NCBI GenBank assembly: GCA_013396525.1 | Contig: VWYX01000204.1 | Location: forward strand, 884,467-948,466 | Direction of reading: 5' to 3' | Source of the DNA: Chaetorhynchus papuensis | Lineage: Eukaryota > Chordata > Aves > Passeriformes > Rhipiduridae | Length of the DNA: 64,000 bases | Shown: in pieces, positions 37,790 to 50,395 of the stretch | How positions within the stretch are numbered: position 1 is the first letter of the stretch | Layout: every line of letters begins with the position of its first letter | Program-made: the position numbers and the translations under genes | Notes under the pieces: model-generated | What the model saw: only the letters and a program-made list of their open reading frames with translations | The model's database searches: none | What the model was told of the DNA's origin: nothing

Positions 37790-38290
37790 TTGCTGGAAGA
37801 GAGTGACTACTTCTACGGAGCGCTTGTGAGGCTGCATCTGTAACTGGTGAGAGGGGTGTCCCGTAATTAGAGATGTCAATACTGGAGCGTATCCAGAGCA
37901 GGACTCCTAAATGTGGTCTGGGGGTGGGAGTACATGATATACAAGGATGGACTTGAGGGAATTGTGTCTGTTTAGTCTCCAGGAGAAGAAGAGGTGAAAT
38001 GGAGGGTGTCAGGTTGCAATCACCCATTGCCTAAAATGGAGAGTTACAGAGAAAACAGATGTTTCTCAGTCAACAAGCACAGGCTGCAAGGGAGCTCCCA
38101 CTAGACACAGGGATTTCTTCCTCCTAAGAGTACTAGAGCCCGGGTACCAGGATCAGGCAGGTCAGGAGGGTTTCATCCTCACAAGTATCCAAAGTGCTCA
38201 GCAACCTGGTAAGTGTGTATCGCTTGGAGCAGGGGATTGGACTAGACTCCTCCAGAGGTCCGTTCACAGTTAGATCTCTCTAGGCAACTG
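37790..38290 (+). mobile_element. Degenerate CR1 LINE 3' fragment in SHB intron
   Basis: Plus orientation, opposite to SHB. Blocks typical of the CR1 3' region appear in order: a CTTGTGAGGCTGCATCTGTA part, GTTTAGTCTCCAGGAGAAG, AGGGATTTCTTCC, and GGGGATTGGACTAGACTCCTC with CCAGAGGTCCGTTCACAGTT. It is strongly diverged, so an old insertion. Confidence 0.7.
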
Positions 38291-41200
38291 GAAGATGTGT
38301 GAAACTGACTTCAAAGCTTTGCAGTGTCTCACACACAAATTCTCCATTCATAAAGGAGTAGAACTGAGAGGCAAGAGCTTTCAGTCAATGAACTGGTTTT
38401 ACTTACTGCTAGTGTTTGCAGCCAATACCACACTGTTAATGATAGACCTGATTTCTATCCTGGCTGCTTTTCTGGGTGTCCAGAACTCTTTAAACTGAGG
38501 CCTTTGTTTCAGGCTTACTGGTAGATGAAAGCAAAGATTATGTTTTCAAATATTTTCCTCCTTCACTCCCCTTCTGCCATCTTTAAGTTTCAAATGAACT
38601 GTCAGTGGTTGCAAGTAAACATAACAAACCAGACAATTCTCATCTTCTATTATGTAGAACAAATTTAGTTGGAAGAAAGTCAACTTAGCACCTGGAAATC
38701 ACGCCCTTGAATTAAACACTTTCAACTGTGAACTATTCTGTGAAGCTATTCACATCTATCCCAAGGATCCTTCTGTGCTGTTTCATCTTCTCTATTTGTC
38801 CTTGAAATCTGTCTCACAGTCTCCCCTCTTCTGGCATGCCTGGACTCAGAGAATCAGGGCCTTTAGAAACAGGTAAGGGCAGAATGCATCTGCACTTGAT
38901 TAACAGCACTATTGATGGCAGACCAGCAACTAGAATTACAGGGACCATGTCAAAAAGGAACCTGGAAGTCATACTCCCTCTTCCTCTCCTCCAAACTCTT
39001 TCAATCCAAGCTCTGATTTTAGTATGAAAAGAAATGACTGGAATTTCAGGTAATGATGGGGAAAAAAGCTTCATGGTTAAACTGGTTTTAAATAAGCTTC
39101 TGTTTAGTTTTTGAAGCACTGTTGGAGTTTACCTGAACAAGTGCCTGACTGAGCAGTCCTGGTTTTGGAATGCCTATTTTTCAGCTCTTTCAACAGCAAT
39201 AACTATTAGAGCCTGCCAGGCCCAAGGGTTTCAAAGAAAAGAACCTTATCAGTGATCCCAAATTCACACAGGTGAACACTGATGAGAGCCTTGAAGAGAT
39301 AAGACATACACATTTTGCAAGAAAAGATGTTGGGACCAGAACTAAGGCATGTCATATTGTTACCATGTGAATTCTGAATGTCATGATAGTTTTTCAAATG
39401 TTTTAATAACTCCTCCCCACATTTTAATTCAATTGAGGGAAAACAGTGCTATTAGAGACAATATTCTATCCTTTCTTTCCTTTTTGGAACCATTCCCATG
39501 AGTTTCAAATACAGAAGAAAATTGCTAATTGCTAATCCTTGAATCAAAGTTCTTTGGAACTCTCAAGCACAGATGTTTACACAGACACAATACTTGATAC
39601 ATGACTAATAGTCAGTCACACCTTGTTTAAAATGTTTGGCAACACAACCATAACACCAGGAGACTTTGAACTACAATTTCCCCACATATTGTCTTTCAGT
39701 TTTCAAAACCCAATGAGGATGGGTAAGGAATTGGGCAGACAGTTGATCAGAATGTGCTTTTTTGATCTTATGCATGACATGTGATAAAAGAAGGTTCAAT
39801 AAATATTAATTAGATATTAAGCCTAGCATTTTTTTCCAGGAAATAAAAATGGCTGGAAAACATCATTCAGTGTTCACAATCAGAAAGTGTGGCCAAGTCT
39901 TCTGAACACTGTTTTTGCTGAAGAAAGCACTGTTTTGTCAGAACAGATTTTCTGCATTCATTTTGATGAAACATCACTTGCACAAGGAAAAAAATAACAA
40001 CTTTGTGGTAACATCAGAAAAAAAATTTAGCAATGTAGGAAATACATATTGTGTTATTTTTCCATTCAGAAATGCTTTTCCATTTCATAATTTTAATTTA
40101 TATTACATGCTGTTACTTTGAACAAAGCCTATAATGTTTCATGTCAATGTGTAACAACAAGAAAATAAAATAAAATCTCATCTGAAAAATAAAAACCCGC
40201 TACTTAACCCAGACAAAAAAATAAAAAATTGTAAAATCATTTACTGGAGAAATTCAGACGCTAGCCTATGAACTGGCTTTCCTGTTTCAGTTTTGCTTTT
40301 TCAAGCACATTATACACAACACTGTCATTCTACACCTGACAGACAGTGTCTCCAAGATAAAATAAACAATGTCTCTTCCCCTACAAACAAGGTCTAGAAG
40401 TGTTCATTTGCACCCAATGTGTGAAGATCACTACTGAGCCCAGGCTCCATTCTCTATAACCAGTTCCCATCTGCTGCTTTGAAGGTAGTGAGAATGTTTA
40501 GCTCGTTGGATTTTCTGTAGAAGTGACAGAATCCATGCTTTCTGCTAACAGCCAGGACCCATTATGGTTTAGGCTAGCAGCAGACGAGTAATACACTTTT
40601 ACATATTTTTATTCAATTGCTAATTTAGAAACACATCAAAAATTCCACTAATTCTGACAGGAAAAAATTTGTATTTTTTACAATATTACAAGAATTACTT
40701 CCAGGAACAAAAAATCAACAGAAAGGTGCAAGTCCAGCATTTATCCAAAACCCAGAACTACCCAAAGTTTATGTACTCCACTTTGGAAATCAGGACCACT
40801 TCTACAGACTGTGATGACAAAAAAACCACAACTTGCAGTTTCCTTTGCTATTCAGGGAAACCACATGTCTGTTTATGAGTCCACAGGATCAGGATGTCAA
40901 TAGGCACCACCCTCTCTGTACTTCCAGTGGCTATGATTGTGCAGGAACTATCTGACAGAACAGAAAGCAATGCCTGTTACTGTTTTTACTCACACACCGC
41001 ACATTTAGTCAATTTGTGAGATAATCCTAATCTAAAATTAAGAATAGTCACATTTCCCAAAATTGAAATGCGAGTCAGGAGATGAAGTGGTGTGGGCGTA
41101 GTGCACACTGCTGCAAGAGGCTTGGGAAGAGGAAATCCCAGCTGAAAGGTTTAGCTAGTGGAGCCCAATTGGTGCCTGGTCTTCACTGAGCAAGACTGAA

Positions 41201-43494
41201 ACATGATAACCCTATCCTGACATCCTGTTCCATGGTTACATCAGGAAGGCACCTCTGGTGAGCTTGATGTACACTGAAGTAATTGCTAAACACCTAAAAC
41301 GTTTACAAGCAAGAAATGGCTCTCCCTCTTTAATTTGCACATCTACGTTTTTCACCAGTCTGCTTGTTAGCAAAGAACAGGTCTCGGACAATGATTTTGA
41401 AGCCAGGCATTTCAATAGCAGCCAGGAATTCCTGGTCACAGCACAGTTACCAGGAGCGAGGGTCTCCAATTTTTACCCAGCCTTGTGCAATTATAATTGG
41501 GTTTAAGGAAAGAGTGGGTGGGTATGAGTGAGCCAAGTATCTACAATCCTAAAGGAATACAGAGAGGAGGAAACACAGGGAACAATACAGGGCTGAGAGG
41601 AGATTCAGGAGAATGTACAGCTGCCCCTCATGCCTTTTGGGGTCATTTTGTTCTGGGAAGGTAGATCATATTCTTTCCCTCTTCTACTGTGGAGAATTTA
41701 AACAATGCTGATGAAGAAGCTTAGCTCTTTAGATCACAATCCATAGAAAGATGCTTTTAGCTTCAAACACATGTCACCAACAATAACAATTCCTTGTTTC
41801 TAACTGAGATGAGCAACATAAAAGTGTACTTCAATAAGACCTTCTCTGATGCCCCCAGAGATAGCTAACCCACGTGCAATTAAATTTCACCAGGTAAACT
41901 ACACCATCTCAAAGTGACAGGCATTGACATGAGCAATTTAAACTACCTCAATGATTGTTCTATAGACAGATGCATTTTAATTTAGCAATGAAGCTGTTTT
42001 CAAGCTCATTTCATTATATTGGGAATGACAGTTTTTTGGAATTTGAGTCAAACAAATATCTCACATAAATTCCCCATGCAAGTTAAGCCTGTCTGGCCCT
42101 CTCAATGTCCACAGAACACAAAAAAGGTTTCCTGCTACTGGAAAAAAAATAGTCTTCAGAGGTGTCTCCACTGTGCAATATTCAGTTATTTTAAATGGAA
42201 ACTGAGCAAGTTCTACCACCTTTTCACTTTTCAAATAAAGGTAATATTTGGGTAGATTCTCATTGCTGTGTTTTGGGAAACAATCTGTTGTTACTAGAAA
42301 AAAGAAAACTCAAAAACTAGAGTTAAGTGGTTTGGTTTTGGTTTTTGCTTTCTGTTTTGTTTTTAGAAAAAGCTTGTCACATGAAACTGAACAGATTTTA
42401 AATCACTGTTACTTAATCTGAGTACAAAATCAGGGTGTGATACTTACTTTTTCCCTGAAGCAGAAATGAAACATTTACCTGAAAAGAAAAGCTGACTCAC
42501 ACATGGTAGTAAAGGTCCCTGAGAAGCACAAACACACCTAACAGATAAAAGTGAACCTTGTAGTTCTGTGCAAAGAGACTACAAAAGGATACTAAAGGCA
42601 TCAACTCAGCAGTCTAAAATAGCAAAACATAAATTTAACTGTCACCTTTTCCTCTGGAATTTGTGCTCCGGTTGAATAACAAAATTCACTGGGCTGAATT
42701 AAGTGAAATACTTTAAAAACAAGGTCATAGCCCAAGACTTTAAGGGAAAATTTAAACCCAAGGGAAAATTTATTCCAAAGACTGTGCCATTAATGCTTCA
42801 ATGTTTGAAAATATCTAGAGGACACCTATATTGGAGAATACACAAATCAAATGAAAAAAGAGAAAACAGGAACTGAACCACAATTCTAAAGCAGATGTGT
42901 TCCAGCTCAAGGCAAACCTCTGTATTACAGAGAGATCCCAAAAATAACAGCAAAGGAATAACGACTTAAAATATCCTACAAAATATTTTTCTTCTCAAGT
43001 CCTAGAATGGTACCTTAATCTAGTTTAACTGATGCACTTTCTCTCAGCCCAAAGTGGGGATACAATACCAGTCTGAAATGTACTGTTTAGACCATCAGAC
43101 CAACCAAGGTAGGGTAGATGTGGGCCTGTGTTTCTAATGAACTTATGAATGTGAAAAAAAAGGATCAGCTTTGGTGCTATTTATAAAACTGTTTGTTATC
43201 ACCAGGTATCACCATCATTCCCCGCAGCAAAATGTATCTCCAGAAGAGACCCGTGAAGAAATGGCATAAAAGCCAAACTGGCAGGAGTAATGCTAGTGAA
43301 AAGGGCAAGTTGGCCTGTATCCCAGACCTACTTGGAAGGTTAGGTTCCACATCAGACCCTATCCTGCAAGGAGGAAAGAAAGGAACATTTCTCTTTGTAC
43401 CTCTACAGCCTATACCAAGGTCAAGGGGCTTCTTTTTCTCCTGCACAGAAAACCTTGACAATCTTCCTCAGCTAGAAAATGAAGTGAACTCATG

Positions 43495-43570
43495 GTCCTG
43501 TCATGGGCAGGAGAGCTGGGTTTAGATGGTCTTTGACCATCCCTTCCAACCCCAACTGTTCTATGACTGG
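43495..43570 (+). mobile_element. CR1 LINE tail remnant
   Basis: The short segment TTTGACCATCCCTTCCAACC followed by CCAACTGTTCTATGACTGG fits the final 70 bases of a plus-oriented CR1. It lies in the SHB intron about 440 bp downstream-to-upstream of the 44.0-kb exon. Confidence 0.75.
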
Positions 43571-44005
43571 AACACTGCTCATTTCCTAATTCTGTAGATC
43601 TCTCATCCTCAATCCTGGGCTTTTTACTTTGAGGAACTTTACTTTGTACAGCTTTACTCCAGTAAAACAAAACTAATAAAATCCCCAAACAATTCAGCTC
43701 CTTATTCAGCCTAAAGCAGAGGCAGCAGGAGCATTTCAAATTAGAACCAGAAAAAAAAAATTAATCCAGGTTTATTTAGTTAAGTGGACACCAAATGAAG
43801 ACTAAAAATCTCTTAACATCCCCAGATAGGAAGGTACTAACTCAGTGACTGCAACTGTACGTCACTCAAGCTGACAGTCCCAAACTCTCTGGGACCCCTT
43901 CAGAGCTAAACCAGTGCAGCAATAAACTGGATAATTTTCTCGTCTTGCACCAGAGAAGTCAGGGCTCATAAATACATTCACCATGTTTTACTGACAAGTA
44001 CTTAC

Positions 44006-44125
44006 TTCAGTGAAAGGGAATAGTCATGCTTGCTTGTTTGACTATTTCTTACAAGGTAGCTACACTCCTTACATAAACGTAACAGGTTTTCTGCATCTGT
44101 CCGACTGATTGCTCCATGGTACCAT
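44006..44125 (-). CDS. SHB: SHB coding exon, N-terminal half of the SH2 domain
   Basis: This 120-nt exon is too short to stand out as a long open frame and was found by following splice phase. After the base completing Ile, the translation starts WYHGAISRTDAENLLRL, continues CKECSYLVRNSQ, and ends TSKHDYSLSL. That is the start of an SH2 domain. It includes the conserved Trp, the alpha-A2 arginine in ISR, and the beta-B5 phosphotyrosine-binding arginine in YLVR, the family's FLVR position. Both key arginines are present, so phosphotyrosine binding should be intact. The acceptor is a pyrimidine tract ending TTTTTTTCTAG and the donor is GTAAGTAC. The exon is entered and left after two codon bases, so skipping it would keep frame but delete the phosphotyrosine pocket. 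Confidence 0.95.
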
Positions 44126-47100
44126 CTAGAAAAAAAGCAAAGAGGTTAATACACACACAAATATTCCCACTCATACTGCTTTCACTACTTAATTTTTTAA
44201 GGTATGAATTGTTATCAATAGCATATGGATACCTTTAAAATCTAATATATTACAGATAAAAAGCACTAGATGAAGTTATTACGAATTGTGGAGGCTTGTA
44301 TTTCCTGTCAGCTGAGGGGGAAAAACTCAGATCAGGAGACCATGCAATAAGACTGGTGTACATGTTTATGTAAGAAACTCCCATTTAGAGCAGCAAAAAT
44401 TATAATTTGTCTTGCAAACAGCAAGATCCATGATATACACATCTGCTCTATTTCATCCCTGGGATACATCAGTTTTTAAACTAGTACACGAGATAAAAAG
44501 ACAACAAAAGCAAAGAAATACAAGATCACACATGGAGAACATGAACAGTTAACAGTGGAAAAGATTTGCTAAAATAAATCTTTGAAAAAGGAGAAGAGTG
44601 ATAAAGTGTGAAGATCTATCAAAAAGACACATTCTAAACAAAGCTGTGGCAACTCTGAGAGCTTTATATAAATCTCTGATGGATCTGTGGAGTGCGTATG
44701 AACAATTCAGGGGGAAAAAGGAAATTTGGAGAGGAGAGGTGGGTCCTTCATTAAACTAGTCCCTGCAAACAAGGAAGCTTCTCAGCACATGCTGCTCTGT
44801 ATCAGCTTTCAATATCTCAGACTCCACATGTAAGCACTTTGACCCTTCCCCTAAGTTTTCAGAGCAATGTAGTGTGCCTGGCCCTGTACTGGGTTGAACA
44901 CGTCCCTGAGGAAGATCTCCTCCTCCCTGCAATTGCCAGGTGCACTTTGAGACACTGTGTGACACTACCACGTCTGCCTAAGCAAGACAATGCACACATC
45001 AGAAGTGCTCTCTGTCTGTTCTTACCAGGAACTGTTGTTTGCTTTGTGTAAAGGAGTTTTATTCCATTTGTTCTTACTCTAAGAAAGATGCTCCAACTAA
45101 AAGATAAGTGAATAAAGACCAGAGAAATCTCTTTGACAGAAATCATGCTCTTAACTACTTTGTGCTGGTGTCTCCATTGTCAAATCTGATGAGTGTGCTA
45201 AAAAAATCAAGCTGGTATTCAAATTAAAAATTCATTGTGTGCTTGATTAGAACAAAACTCTTTCTTAGAGGGAACTAAAAAGAGGTTAAACTTTGTATAG
45301 TCAAGACAGACTAGAAAGGGAGATCGTGATGGCTTCATCACTTCACAAATAAGATGGAGACACAGATACAAATGATTTCAGGCAGTCTCTTCCTCCTCAT
45401 GTCCCATTAGGTATTTACTGGTGAAGGATATTTCTCAATAAACAATTTAAAGACTAGACTGCCTTCTGAGTGTGAGGAAATAATATTAACATAAGTGTGA
45501 ATCAGAAAATGGATTTGGGAGAATTTAAAAACTATTCCTATTACGCGAAAATTATTTTCTTTTCTCCCCAAAGGGTCAAATTAAACAGAAGTGAAATATT
45601 ACCTTAATAAAATCAGGGAGATATCCTGGACTCTGATATTCAGAGAGAAATGGAAAAAGAACACAGGGCTGGTTTGAGGAAGAAAAACCTGCTTTTAAGA
45701 GTTGAAAGTAAAACAGTTGATAAGAGAACATCTGATTCAGATGTGACGTCTGGAAGCTGTTTTGGCTACAGCTGACAGTGAACAGCAGTATCCAGAAGTG
45801 TAATTGCTTGTGAGTCATACGCCCATGTAAATGGGACACTCAGATTGCTCCTGCTCCAGCTACCTAGAGTGATAAGCAAAGTGTGATAATCAGCTTTAAG
45901 TTCCTGAGTGATTTGCTGTTCAACTGTACTGGGTCTGTTTGTGCTGGGTGTGCTTATTTTTTTAAATGTCAGCATACAGGTATTTATGAAGAAAGGTCAA
46001 AGATTCAAACACCAGTGATGTGGTCATTAAAAAGTGCAATGGCAGCTTGTGAAAGACACCAGTGTAAAAGCAGGGAATAACCTGAATGTCTTCTAAGACA
46101 TCCTGGAAAACACGGGCACACAATGCAAACCTGATCCCAACATAACTGCACACTTTGACCCTTATCAGGATCTCCTCCCAAGTTTTGAGTACCCTGATTG
46201 GGTTTACAGAATGCTCTTCCTGATGTCCCTTACTTTTGTCAATGGTCAGGTGTCAGCCACTAAGGGGCCACAGCTCCGCTGAAGGCAGGAGAGCAGCATC
46301 AATTATACAGTAAATATAGTAAGTTATTACAGCTTACATAATGCACAACACTACTCTATTTCTGAGTTAGAGCAAAACAGGAAACCACCAGATCTTGATT
46401 ATAAGGCTGGGAGGGATTCACTTTCAGTAAGACAATGGAAACAGCAGAACACACTTTTTCTTTACACTGTTATTGAGGAAATAGAACAAATTACTTCGAT
46501 TCCCTTGGGTCCATGAGTTACTAAGTTCATAGTCACAGATTCCTCGGTCACAAGTAACTAAAAATATTTTCTTGATATAGTAACATACCTTGCTATTTCT
46601 GCCTGTTTAGGGAATGTCCTAACCTACCTATCCCACTTGTCAATTTGTGTGCTTCCTTTCCTTTAGATCTTGCATTCCTTTCTGCAAAAACAGATTCCAC
46701 TTCTGCAGAAAAAGAAGGAAGGGTTTGGCATGTGCTGTGGAGATGCCTCACAAAGCTTGAGGAATTTGAATTATTATGAATAATCTATGGTACAATAAAT
46801 GTAAACTCTTCCACTTTCTGACACATTATTGTTAACTGTGCATTCATTTTAGGTTTGATTCATCATAAGAATCAAAAATAACCTCATGTCACTGGCATTT
46901 GAATAGTTAAAGAAGGAAAAACTCGACCTGCACTTTTCAGCTGTTATATGTAACAGTAGTTACACTAAAAGACAGAACAACACGACAACATATTTATGAG
47001 TCAAAAATTAGGTAACAGAAACTCACCTTCCTGCAGTTATTTTAAATGTATTTGGGGGTGGGGGAGTGACTTTGGCGAGCTGGAACTACCCAAATTGGAG

Positions 47101-48339
47101 GACCAAATTTACAGTTAAATTTATAGCCTTTTAGTCATTTACCTAACAATATCAGTGACTGATTTCACAATAATGGTTGCTACTTCCTCTACTGGAGATA
47201 AGCAATCTGTCAATGGGCAGATGGTCCAAAGGCTGAGGTTGATTAGATGGAACATGACAACATGCAGAGGATATTATTATCTGTTTCAAACTTAAGCTTC
47301 CAAATACTGCCTAGAAAAACAGAATGTCAAGGAAAAGCAATTTCTGGAACTGCCTCCTCCCAAATACTAGGAGAGGATTCCCTCCTACTGAGGACTCGAA
47401 GTGCGAAAGGATTGTTTATTCTCTTAATACCACTAGCATTAAGGAACAAAGTATTCTCAAAAAGGGCACACTCACATCCATGCTAAATTCTGCCCTCCCT
47501 CTCCAGTGCAAAGAAATTCTGCCTCTAACTCAGAATGACAGTTTCTGGAGTGGACTACCTTCAGGGATTCAAGACACATCTTCTTCACTTTACTGCATGA
47601 ATCCACTGGCTTCTCAGTGCCTAGAATTATCAGTCTATCCTTTTAAAATTGCTCCAAATGGGGATTCTTCTCTGTGTAGCAGGAATTCTGACCCCTTCTC
47701 TGAGGCTGCACCTTTGGTATGATACAGGACAGCGAGTCATTCCATCACACAATCCCATCTGGCCAAATTGTTGAAGGAAGGGCAACAGTGAGGCATGACA
47801 GGCGTCCCTCTTGTGGATACCAGACTTTTACTACAAGGAGTTCACCCAGAACCTGAATCTGGAGCTGACAGAAGTGCATCTAAATACCACTCTCAAGTCT
47901 GATACCAGAAGAATCGAAATAACACTCTCTTTTCTTAAAGCATTTTAAGTGGTCTTATCATTCTTTCCCTAGAGGAGAGATGCAAGGCACATCTGATGTG
48001 TTAGAAACATGCTCTGCAGACACAAATATATAGAATTCATGCTTTTAAGCAGAATTTGGTTATATGTGATATACAACTTTTTTTTCCCTAATACATTATA
48101 AACAACAAGGTTGAAAATGGAATAATACTTGACAGATAAAATTCACTGATCCTGAGATGAGTTTCCTGTTTAACACTATTTTGTTCCCCCACAAGAATTA
48201 CTTACACTTTGCAGAACTAATAAGAATAGGTCTTTGGGGCTCTGGGGATACTGAGGAGGGAAGCACTAGGATCTGGGCACTTGCTGCTCCTGTAAGTGGG
48301 GAGGCAAAGAGCTAGAGAGCAATTACTGTGCTTACTTAC
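44126..48339 (-). other. SHB: SHB intron before the SH2 exons (4214 bp)
   Basis: The intron runs from donor GTAAGTAAG to an acceptor ending TTTCTAG. No recognised repeat family or other gene is visible. An open plus-strand stretch at 47247-47722 shows no domain. Confidence 0.85.
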
Positions 48340-48511
48340 ATCTGCTTTTCCAGTTGGATAGTTGGATCTATTCTCTCTCCCAGGATCCCACAGAATTCTG
48401 GACTGCCATGTTTGATGGGTTTAAAGCCTCCTCCAGGTGCTCTTAATTGCCTGTGCTGGTCATTTGAGGGAGAAGGAGATGCTTGCCGTTTCCCACTTCC
48501 ATTAAACTGGG
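48340..48511 (-). CDS. SHB: SHB coding exon, linker before the SH2 domain
   Basis: This 172-nt exon encodes the linker between the tyrosine-motif region and the SH2 domain. The first two bases complete an Ala codon begun in the 54.8-kb exon. The protein then reads QFNG, a basic Ser/Pro stretch (KRQASPSPS), QLRAPGGGFKPIKHGSPEF, and CGILGERIDP up to LEKQ. The last two bases, AT, are completed to Ile in the next exon. The acceptor is TATCTTGCAG and the donor is the strong GTAAGTAAG. The RAPGGGFKPIKHGSPEFCG block is strongly conserved in SHB as I recall it. The length is not a multiple of three, so skipping this exon would shift the frame and remove the SH2 domain. The flanking introns are 6140 bp and 4214 bp. 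Confidence 0.95.
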
Positions 48512-49218
48512 CTGCAAGATACACAATAATTAACTCTCCAGGCAAGGTTACCAAAAACCAAAAGAGTTGTAGCACTTAGAGAGGTTTTCACACCCTACAG
48601 AGAATAAAGACACATCCACTAGTTTTAAGATGCTTTATCTACAAAGTTATATGTATCATTCTAAAGTGTTTCTTACTATGCAAAGTACAGTCCTAAAACT
48701 CTCTTCCTTTTCCAGTAACAAAATTCACACTCTTCTAAACCTTGTTACAATGACTAGTGCTTATCTTGACACTTTGATCCTCCAGAGATGATGCTGTTAA
48801 ACAAGTAACAGTAACAAGCCTTCAGTCACCTGCCATAATTCCAAAATCAAGTAAGTGAGAAGGTCAGTTTGCCTCCATTTATGTGGTACCCTTTTAACAG
48901 TGATCCGGGTGCAAACCAGGCAGCTAACACCCATCTATCCATATCAGAAATACTGTCAAGCAGCAAAGAATAAACAGTGCATCCACTTACACACTGCTGG
49001 CATAAAGCTTTTGCCTTCAAAGCCTAGAAAAGCAAAAGGAAAAAAAGAGAAATAGCCTTTCATCACTCCTCTCACTAACTATACTATTCCAAGAAAAGCA
49101 ATACAACTTATTTTGCAAAGCTGTAACTTATTAGAGCACTGCAACACCCGTAGCCAAGCACATACTAATGATGTCAGCATCCTCATTCTACACTTACAGG
49201 TTCCATATATTTACCATT

Positions 49219-49237
49219 AAAAAAAAAAAAAAAAAAA
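49219..49237 (+). repeat. Poly-A run (19 A)
   Basis: An uninterrupted A run in the SHB intron, which reads as poly-T in the transcript. Confidence 0.85.
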
Positions 49238-50084
49238 GGACAGAATGTTGACAGGAAGAGTGAAAGAATCTACACACACCATACTCCTGACTCTCATTGC
49301 CTCCTATGGTTTTCTGCTTCGTCAAAAACTAACACTCCCAGCTGCAGATGATTTTATTTTAAGGTAATCTAGTGAGGACCAGGCAGAGAACCTTCACTGT
49401 GTCAGGAGGTAAAAATCACAGTGGCCACGAGCACAAACAGCTCAATCAGCTCCTACATGAGTTTCAACAGCAATAGCAGGGAAAAATGTTACAAGAAAAA
49501 CTGAAGGGACTCCCTATAAAACTTACAGGCCTCATGCATTTAGAAGTGAACTTACTGTAACACACAGCAAATTAGGCATGGGGGTGGTAGTATTTAGTGT
49601 TTTAAAGCAGTCTTTTAAAGCAGACAGCTGCAATGTTCAAAAAGTTCAAAAAGATAATACACGGAGACATGCTGGATGAGGAAAGTGTTCTGGAGCTGCT
49701 TTGTAAATTTTTTTTATTGCAAAATAATTTTTTTTAATTGCAAAATTTGAGTAAATTCATTCAATCACATTCCTAAGTATGCATGGCAGAAATATGCTGA
49801 TTCTTTCTTAATATAAACTCAGATTTAACCTCATTAGTGGATAATGAGAGCAGATTAGCATAACAAGGAGAAACATTGCATGTGTGTACTTGCCCGTGAC
49901 ATATATGAACAGTATTATTATTTTAACTGTAAGAAAAACACCCAGACATAACTTGGGTACTTCTGAAAACCAGTGAGCTTAATGTCACCTTCTGAACAAG
50001 GAACATCTGTCAGGTACCAAAAAATTCAGTTCACAAAAAAACCTCAGTTCTGACTGTTACCAGCTATATCTTTACAACACAAAA

Positions 50085-50395
50085 TCACAGAATGGCTTGG
50101 GTTGGAAGCAACATTAATGATTATCTACTTGCAACTCCTTTATGTCAGGGAGATGCCACAAGAGGCAGTGATTTCATCCACTAGACCAGAGCCCCATCCA
50201 GCCAGGCCTCGAACAGTTCCAGGGACGGGCCATCCACAATGTCACAGAGGGCAACATGTTCCAGTGCTTCACCACCTCCGACTAAACAATTTCTTCCTAG
50301 CATCTAATCTCAATCTCTCCTTTTTTAGTTTAAAAACATTCCCTCTTTTGTTATCGCTATATGCCTGCGTAAAAAGTCACTAACAAGATGGTGAG
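50085..50395 (-). mobile_element. CR1 LINE 3' fragment, antisense, in SHB intron
   Basis: It begins TCACAGAATGGCTTGGGTTG on the plus strand (the reversed CR1 tail) and includes a CCATCCACAATGTCACAGAG part, a TTCCAGTGCTTCACCACC block and AATTTCTTCCTAGCATCTAA. It has the same orientation as SHB transcription and is 5'-truncated. Confidence 0.9.

Larger units (their letters stand above)
35279..44005 (-). other. SHB: SHB intron inside the SH2 domain (8727 bp)
   Basis: The intron is bounded by GTAAGTAC at the donor and CTTTCCTTGCAG at the acceptor. It holds a degenerate CR1 fragment at about 37790-38290 and a CR1 tail near 43495-43570. The rest is unique-looking AT-rich sequence. Short open frames occur on both strands but none resembles a known protein. 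Confidence 0.85.

Noticed and set aside
47247..47722. Two overlapping plus-strand open frames in an SHB intron
   Set aside because: No domain, no splice logic, and two frames open at once, which is typical of chance.
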